Notes under the pieces: model-generated
Told to the model about the DNA's origin: nothing
The model's input: only the letters and a program-made list of their open reading frames with translations
Databases searched by the model: none
Made by a program: the position numbers and the translations under genes
NCBI GenBank assembly: GCA_017407365.1
Contig: JAFQWR010000088.1
Span: forward strand, 1-9,013
Reading direction: 5' to 3'
Length of the DNA stretch: 9,013 nucleotides
Source: Clostridia bacterium
Lineage (GTDB): Bacteria; Bacillota; Clostridia; Christensenellales; HGM11417
Shown here: positions 6,981-9,013 of the stretch, one piece after another
Numbering within the stretch: the first letter of the stretch is position 1
Layout of the letters: each line of letters starts with the position of its first letter

Positions 6981-7005
6981 TTTGATATAATCATACCAAA
7001 TCAAA
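6981..7005. repeat. Inverted repeat TTTGAT-N13-ATCAAA over the minus-strand promoter
   Basis: Six-base arms (6981-6986 and 7000-7005) flank the -10 box of the minus-strand promoter, where a repressor dimer could bind. The arms are AT-rich and could arise by chance, so this is a weak call. Confidence 0.3.
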
Positions 7006-7018
7006 AAAAAATTGTCAA
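6990..7018 (-). promoter_or_regulatory. Sigma-A type promoter of the minus-strand membrane protein gene
   Basis: On the minus strand TTGACA (7013-7018) and TATGAT (6990-6995) are separated by exactly 17 bp, mostly a T-tract. Transcription should begin near 6983, which leaves a leader of only about a dozen bases and excludes the upstream ATG at 6994 as a start. Confidence 0.82.
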
Positions 7019-7129
7019 GAGGTTATTGCTTAGGTTTTGCTGAAAGTCTGCCCGTCGGGCGCTATGCAGTTTGTCTGATTGTTAAAAATCCAAATTTGTT
7101 TTGTATTTTAGATGTTACTTGATTGTTGG
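7019..7129. other. Intergenic stretch with no recognised feature
   Basis: Between the minus-strand promoter and the purA operators I see no open frame of note, no RNA gene and no promoter. The only structure is a small GC palindrome, GCCC-GTC-GGGC at 7050-7060, with a 4-bp stem and no T-tract, which is too small to interpret. Confidence 0.6.
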
Positions 7130-7172
7130 GGTATAAGTAAAATGAATACCGGGTATAAGTTAATTCTATACC
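7130..7172. promoter_or_regulatory. Two tandem dyad operators GGTAT-N11-ATACC upstream of purA
   Basis: Site 1 (7130-7150) and site 2 (7152-7172) each consist of GGTAT, 11 bases and ATACC. They share GGTATAAGT on the left and are spaced exactly 22 bp apart, about two helical turns, so two dimers would sit on the same face of the DNA. Site 2 extends to seven perfect base pairs (GGGTATA 7151-7157 with TATACCC 7167-7173). They lie about 97 and 75 bp upstream of the predicted purA transcription start, which fits an activator or a distal repressor site. The sequence does not match the PurR boxes known from Bacillus, and I do not recognise the regulator. Confidence 0.6.
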
Positions 7173-7201
7173 CTATAAAAGGAAAAAGTGCAAAAAAACA
7201 G

Positions 7202-7230
7202 TTGACGAATTCATTCATTTTCTATATAAT
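7202..7230 (+). promoter_or_regulatory. Sigma-A type promoter of purA
   Basis: TTGACG (7202-7207) and a perfect TATAAT (7225-7230) are separated by 17 bp, close to the ideal vegetative promoter. The start is expected near 7236-7238, giving a leader of about 94 bases before purA. Confidence 0.9.
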
Positions 7231-7236
7231 TGATTA

Positions 7237-7294
7237 GGAAATTATATGGCACCGATTTTGCGCCGCTTCGGAATTTCCGTTTGCGGTGTTTTTT
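7237..7294 (+). promoter_or_regulatory. Possible transcription attenuator in the purA leader
   Basis: A GC-rich hairpin stands between the promoter and purA. The lower stem is CGCCGC (7261-7266) with GCGGTG (7283-7288), including one G-U pair; a small internal loop follows, and the upper stem is CGGA (7269-7272) with TCCG (7276-7279). Six T follow directly (7289-7294), as in an intrinsic terminator. The first bases of the transcript, GGAAATT (7237-7243), can instead pair with AATTTCC (7272-7278), which would break the upper stem and cross the lower one. GGCACCG (7248-7254) can also compete for the 3' arm. This gives the two exclusive states of an attenuator. The signal is unknown; no known purine riboswitch core is visible. 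Confidence 0.5.
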
Positions 7295-7305
7295 CTGTGC
7301 AATAA
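7246..7305 (+). CDS. Possible 19-codon leader peptide before purA
   Basis: An ATG at 7246 opens a frame MAPILRRFGISVCGVFSVQ ending in TAA at 7303-7305, ten bases before the purA ribosome binding site. It covers the whole terminator-like hairpin, so a translating ribosome would prevent the hairpin from forming. The only ribosome binding site is AGGA at 7236-7239, at the predicted 5' end of the transcript, which makes initiation doubtful. The peptide has no telling run of a single amino acid. It may be only a chance frame. Confidence 0.2.
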   Translation: MAPILRRFGISVCGVFSVQ

Positions 7306-7330
7306 AGCTTTTCCAGGAGGAGTTTTAATT

Positions 7331-8605
7331 ATGTTATCTGCAATTGTTGGTATCAATTGGGGCGACGAAGGTAAGGGAAGAATGGTGGATTTGCTTAGTG
7401 AAGACTATGATGTGGTTGTACGTTACCAGGGCGGTAATAATGCAGGCCATACGGTTATAAATCCTAAGGGAAAATTTATCCTCAATTTATTACCTTCCGG
7501 TATTCTCCGTGAGAACGTTGTAAACGTGATGGGTAACGGTATGGTTATCGACATCAAGCACCTTGTCGGTGAAATCGGCAGACTGCGCGATGCAGGTATC
7601 GAAATCACGCCCGATCACCTGAAAATCAGCGATAAGGCTGTAATTTGTATGCCTTATCACGTTCAGCTGGACTGCCTCGAGGAAGAGCGTCTTGCTGATA
7701 AGAAATTTGGCTCTACCCGTCGCGGTATTGCTCCCGTATATAGCGATAAATATATGAAGAAGGCTCTCCGCATGGGTGACCTTTTTGAGGTAGAAGCTTT
7801 GAAGGAGCATCTTGCAGACGTCGTTGAATGGAAGAACTTAACCGTTCAGAAGGCATATGGAGCTGAAGCTGTAACGGTAGAGGATATGATTGCTTATTTA
7901 GAGGAATACGGCAATGTATTAAAGCCCTTTATTACGGATACCGGCTTATACTTAAACGAAGCTGCAAAAGCAGGCAAGCGCATTATGTTTGAGGCTCAGC
8001 TCGGTGCATTGCGCGATATCGATTTCGGAATCTATCCCTATACCTCGTCTTCTTCCACGATTGCAGCCTACGCTCCCATCGGTGCAGGCGTGCCCAATCA
8101 TAAGCTTGATGAAAGCATTGGTATTATGAAGGCTTATTCTACCTGCGTAGGTGAAGGTCCCTTCACCGCTGAAATGTTTGGCGCAGAAGCAGAGGAACTT
8201 CGTGCGGCAGGCGGCGAGTACGGCGCGGCAACCGGAAGACCCAGACGTGTTGGCGGCTTTGACGTTCCTGCTTCCCGCTATGGTGTACGTATGCAGGGTG
8301 CTGATTACCTTGCTATCACCAAGCTTGACGTTCTTTCTGTTATGAAAAAGATTCCCGTTGTCGTAGCATACGATGTAGACGGTGAGCGTGTTACCGAATT
8401 TCCCACGGGTGCAAAGCTTGAAAGAGCGAAGCCCATCATCGAATATTTCGACGGTTGGATGACGGATATCGGCGATTGTCGTACCTTAGAGGATCTTCCC
8501 GAGGCAGCACGCGTGTATGTAGAATATCTTGCAAAGGCAGTTGAATGCCCCGTTCGTTACGTTTCTGTCGGTGCTTCCCGTGAGCAGTATATTGAGATTA
8601 AATAA
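7331..8605 (+). CDS. purA: Adenylosuccinate synthetase
   Basis: It joins IMP and aspartate with GTP to give adenylosuccinate, the first step from IMP to AMP. The 424 residues contain the N-terminal signature NWGDEGKGR (9-17) with catalytic Asp12, GGNNAGHT (34-41) with His40, the STRRGIAP loop (128-135), the aspartate-binding loop GAATGRPRR (298-306) and the guanine-binding TKLD (330-333). Compared from memory with E. coli it is a divergent type: TSSSSTIAAYAPIGAGVP (238-255) replaces the TSSNTTAGG region, FEAQLGALRD replaces FEGAQGTLLD, and Lys143 stands where E. coli Arg143 contacts IMP. The retained Asp12 argues against the phage PurZ type. The ATG at 7331 is chosen because AGGAGG (7315-7320) lies 10 nt upstream; a GTG at 7286 would place the start inside the leader hairpin. 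dapL follows after 11 bp. Confidence 0.96.
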   Translation: MLSAIVGINWGDEGKGRMVDLLSEDYDVVVRYQGGNNAGHTVINPKGKFILNLLPSGILRENVVNVMGNGMVIDIKHLVGEIGRLRDAGIEITPDHLKISDKAVICMPYHVQLDCLEEERLADKKFGSTRRGIAPVYSDKYMKKALRMGDLFEVEALKEHLADVVEWKNLTVQKAYGAEAVTVEDMIAYLEEYGNVLKPFITDTGLYLNEAAKAGKRIMFEAQLGALRDIDFGIYPYTSSSSTIAAYAPIGAGVPNHKLDESIGIMKAYSTCVGEGPFTAEMFGAEAEELRAAGGEYGAATGRPRRVGGFDVPASRYGVRMQGADYLAITKLDVLSVMKKIPVVVAYDVDGERVTEFPTGAKLERAKPIIEYFDGWMTDIGDCRTLEDLPEAARVYVEYLAKAVECPVRYVSVGASREQYIEIK

Positions 8606-8616
8606 GGGAATCACGC

Positions 8617-9013
8617 ATGAAGATCAATTCTAATTATCGCAATATTAAGCAAAGCTATTTGTTTTCTGAAATTGCACAGCGTGTTAACAGCTATTCTGCT
8701 GCGAATCCGGATAAAAAACTCATCCGTCTTGGCATTGGTGACGTAACCCTGCCCCTTCCCAAGGCATCGGTAGAGGCGATGAAGCGTGCTTCCTGTGAGC
8801 TTGGCGAAAAGAGCACCTTCCGTGGCTACGGACCCGAGCAGGGCTATGATTTTTTACGTAATGCGATTGCTGAATACTACAAGGGCTTTCACGTTACGTT
8901 AGACCCCAAGGAGGTTTTCGTTTCTGACGGAGCAAAATCCGATCTTGGCAATATTCTGGATTTATTTGATAAGGATAATACTGTGCTTATTACTGATCCT
9001 GTTTATCCCGTAT
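8617..9013 (+). CDS. dapL: LL-diaminopimelate aminotransferase, N-terminal part
   Basis: This PLP enzyme converts tetrahydrodipicolinate and glutamate directly to LL-diaminopimelate, a short route to meso-DAP for cell wall and lysine. The window holds the first 132 codons; the rest, including the PLP-binding lysine, lies beyond the right edge. The start MKINSNYRNIKQSYLFSEIA, the segment RLGIGDVTLPLP (37-48), FRGYGPEQGYDFLR (69-82), VSDGAKSDLGN (about 102-112) and TDPVYPV (126-132) are the pattern of DapL rather than of general class I aminotransferases. The ATG at 8617 has AAGGGA (8604-8609), overlapping the purA stop, as ribosome binding site with a 7-nt spacer. The 11-bp gap and lack of a terminator suggest cotranscription with purA. 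Confidence 0.95.
   Translation, partial: MKINSNYRNIKQSYLFSEIAQRVNSYSAANPDKKLIRLGIGDVTLPLPKASVEAMKRASCELGEKSTFRGYGPEQGYDFLRNAIAEYYKGFHVTLDPKEVFVSDGAKSDLGNILDLFDKDNTVLITDPVYPV

Noticed and set aside
6971..6994. Upstream ATG at 6994 for the minus-strand gene
   Set aside because: It overlaps the -10 box and lies upstream of the predicted transcript start; the ATG at 6970 has AAAGGAG at good spacing.
7050..7060. Short GC palindrome GCCC-GTC-GGGC
   Set aside because: A 4-bp stem with no T-tract and no gene end nearby is too small to call a terminator or operator.
7129..7160. CRISPR-like repeat from the two GGGTATAAGT copies
   Set aside because: There are only two copies of a 10-bp unit with a 12-bp gap, and each is half of a dyad; this fits tandem operators, not an array.
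7286..7330. Upstream GTG start that would add 15 residues to PurA
   Set aside because: It lies inside the leader hairpin, lacks a ribosome binding site and adds residues before a normal PurA N-terminus; AGGAGG at 7315-7320 supports the ATG at 7331.
7231..7330. Purine or PRPP riboswitch in front of purA
   Set aside because: The roughly 94-base leader lacks the conserved loops and core of known purine-sensing aptamers; only the terminator-like hairpin and a competing pairing are visible.
7331..8605. PurZ-type (2-aminoadenylosuccinate) synthetase, as found in phages with modified adenine
   Set aside because: The catalytic Asp of the WGDEGKG signature is kept (Asp12), the length is that of PurA and the context is chromosomal.

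Overview
The window looks like chromosomal sequence from a spore-forming, low-to-mid GC member of the Firmicutes, most likely the class Clostridia. Three things point there: the conserved order priA-def-fmt-rsmB-rlmN-rsgA-rpe-thiN, which parallels the Bacillus subtilis priA to spoVM cluster; strong AGGAGG-type ribosome binding sites with sigma-A-like promoters; and a very short gene after thiN that I read as spoVM, a sporulation gene. No mobile element, CRISPR array, rRNA or tRNA was seen. The genus-level assignment is inference.

Bases 1-6322 form one compact plus-strand operon that enters from the left. It holds the 3' end of priA (replication restart helicase), def and fmt (removal and addition of the formyl group on initiator Met), rsmB and rlmN (rRNA methyltransferases), rsgA (30S maturation GTPase), rpe (pentose phosphate epimerase), thiN (thiamine pyrophosphokinase) and a 25-codon spoVM-like gene. 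Five of the eight junctions are 4-bp ATGA or GTGA overlaps, so translation is probably coupled. The phosphatase/kinase pair prpC-prkC, which lies between rlmN and rsgA in B. subtilis, is absent. The operon ends at a strong symmetric terminator (6321-6355), which also serves the gene converging from the other side.

Bases 6371-7020 hold one minus-strand gene of unknown function, with two predicted membrane helices and a soluble domain. It has its own clear promoter (TTGACA-17-TATGAT) and ribosome binding site, which fix its start at 6970 rather than at the upstream ATG.

Bases 7021-7330 are a non-coding control region for purA. It contains two tandem copies of a dyad GGTAT-N11-ATACC exactly 22 bp apart, then a near-consensus promoter (TTGACG-17-TATAAT). 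The short leader can form an intrinsic-terminator-like hairpin before the purA ribosome binding site. A competing upstream pairing and a possible 19-codon leader peptide make attenuation plausible. This is the least explained regulatory sequence in the window.

Bases 7331-9013 hold purA (adenylosuccinate synthetase, of a divergent type) and, 11 bp later, the 5' part of dapL (LL-diaminopimelate aminotransferase), which runs off the right edge. No wholly new system was found. The points most worth checking are the unlisted spoVM, the purA operators and attenuator, and the missing prpC-prkC pair.
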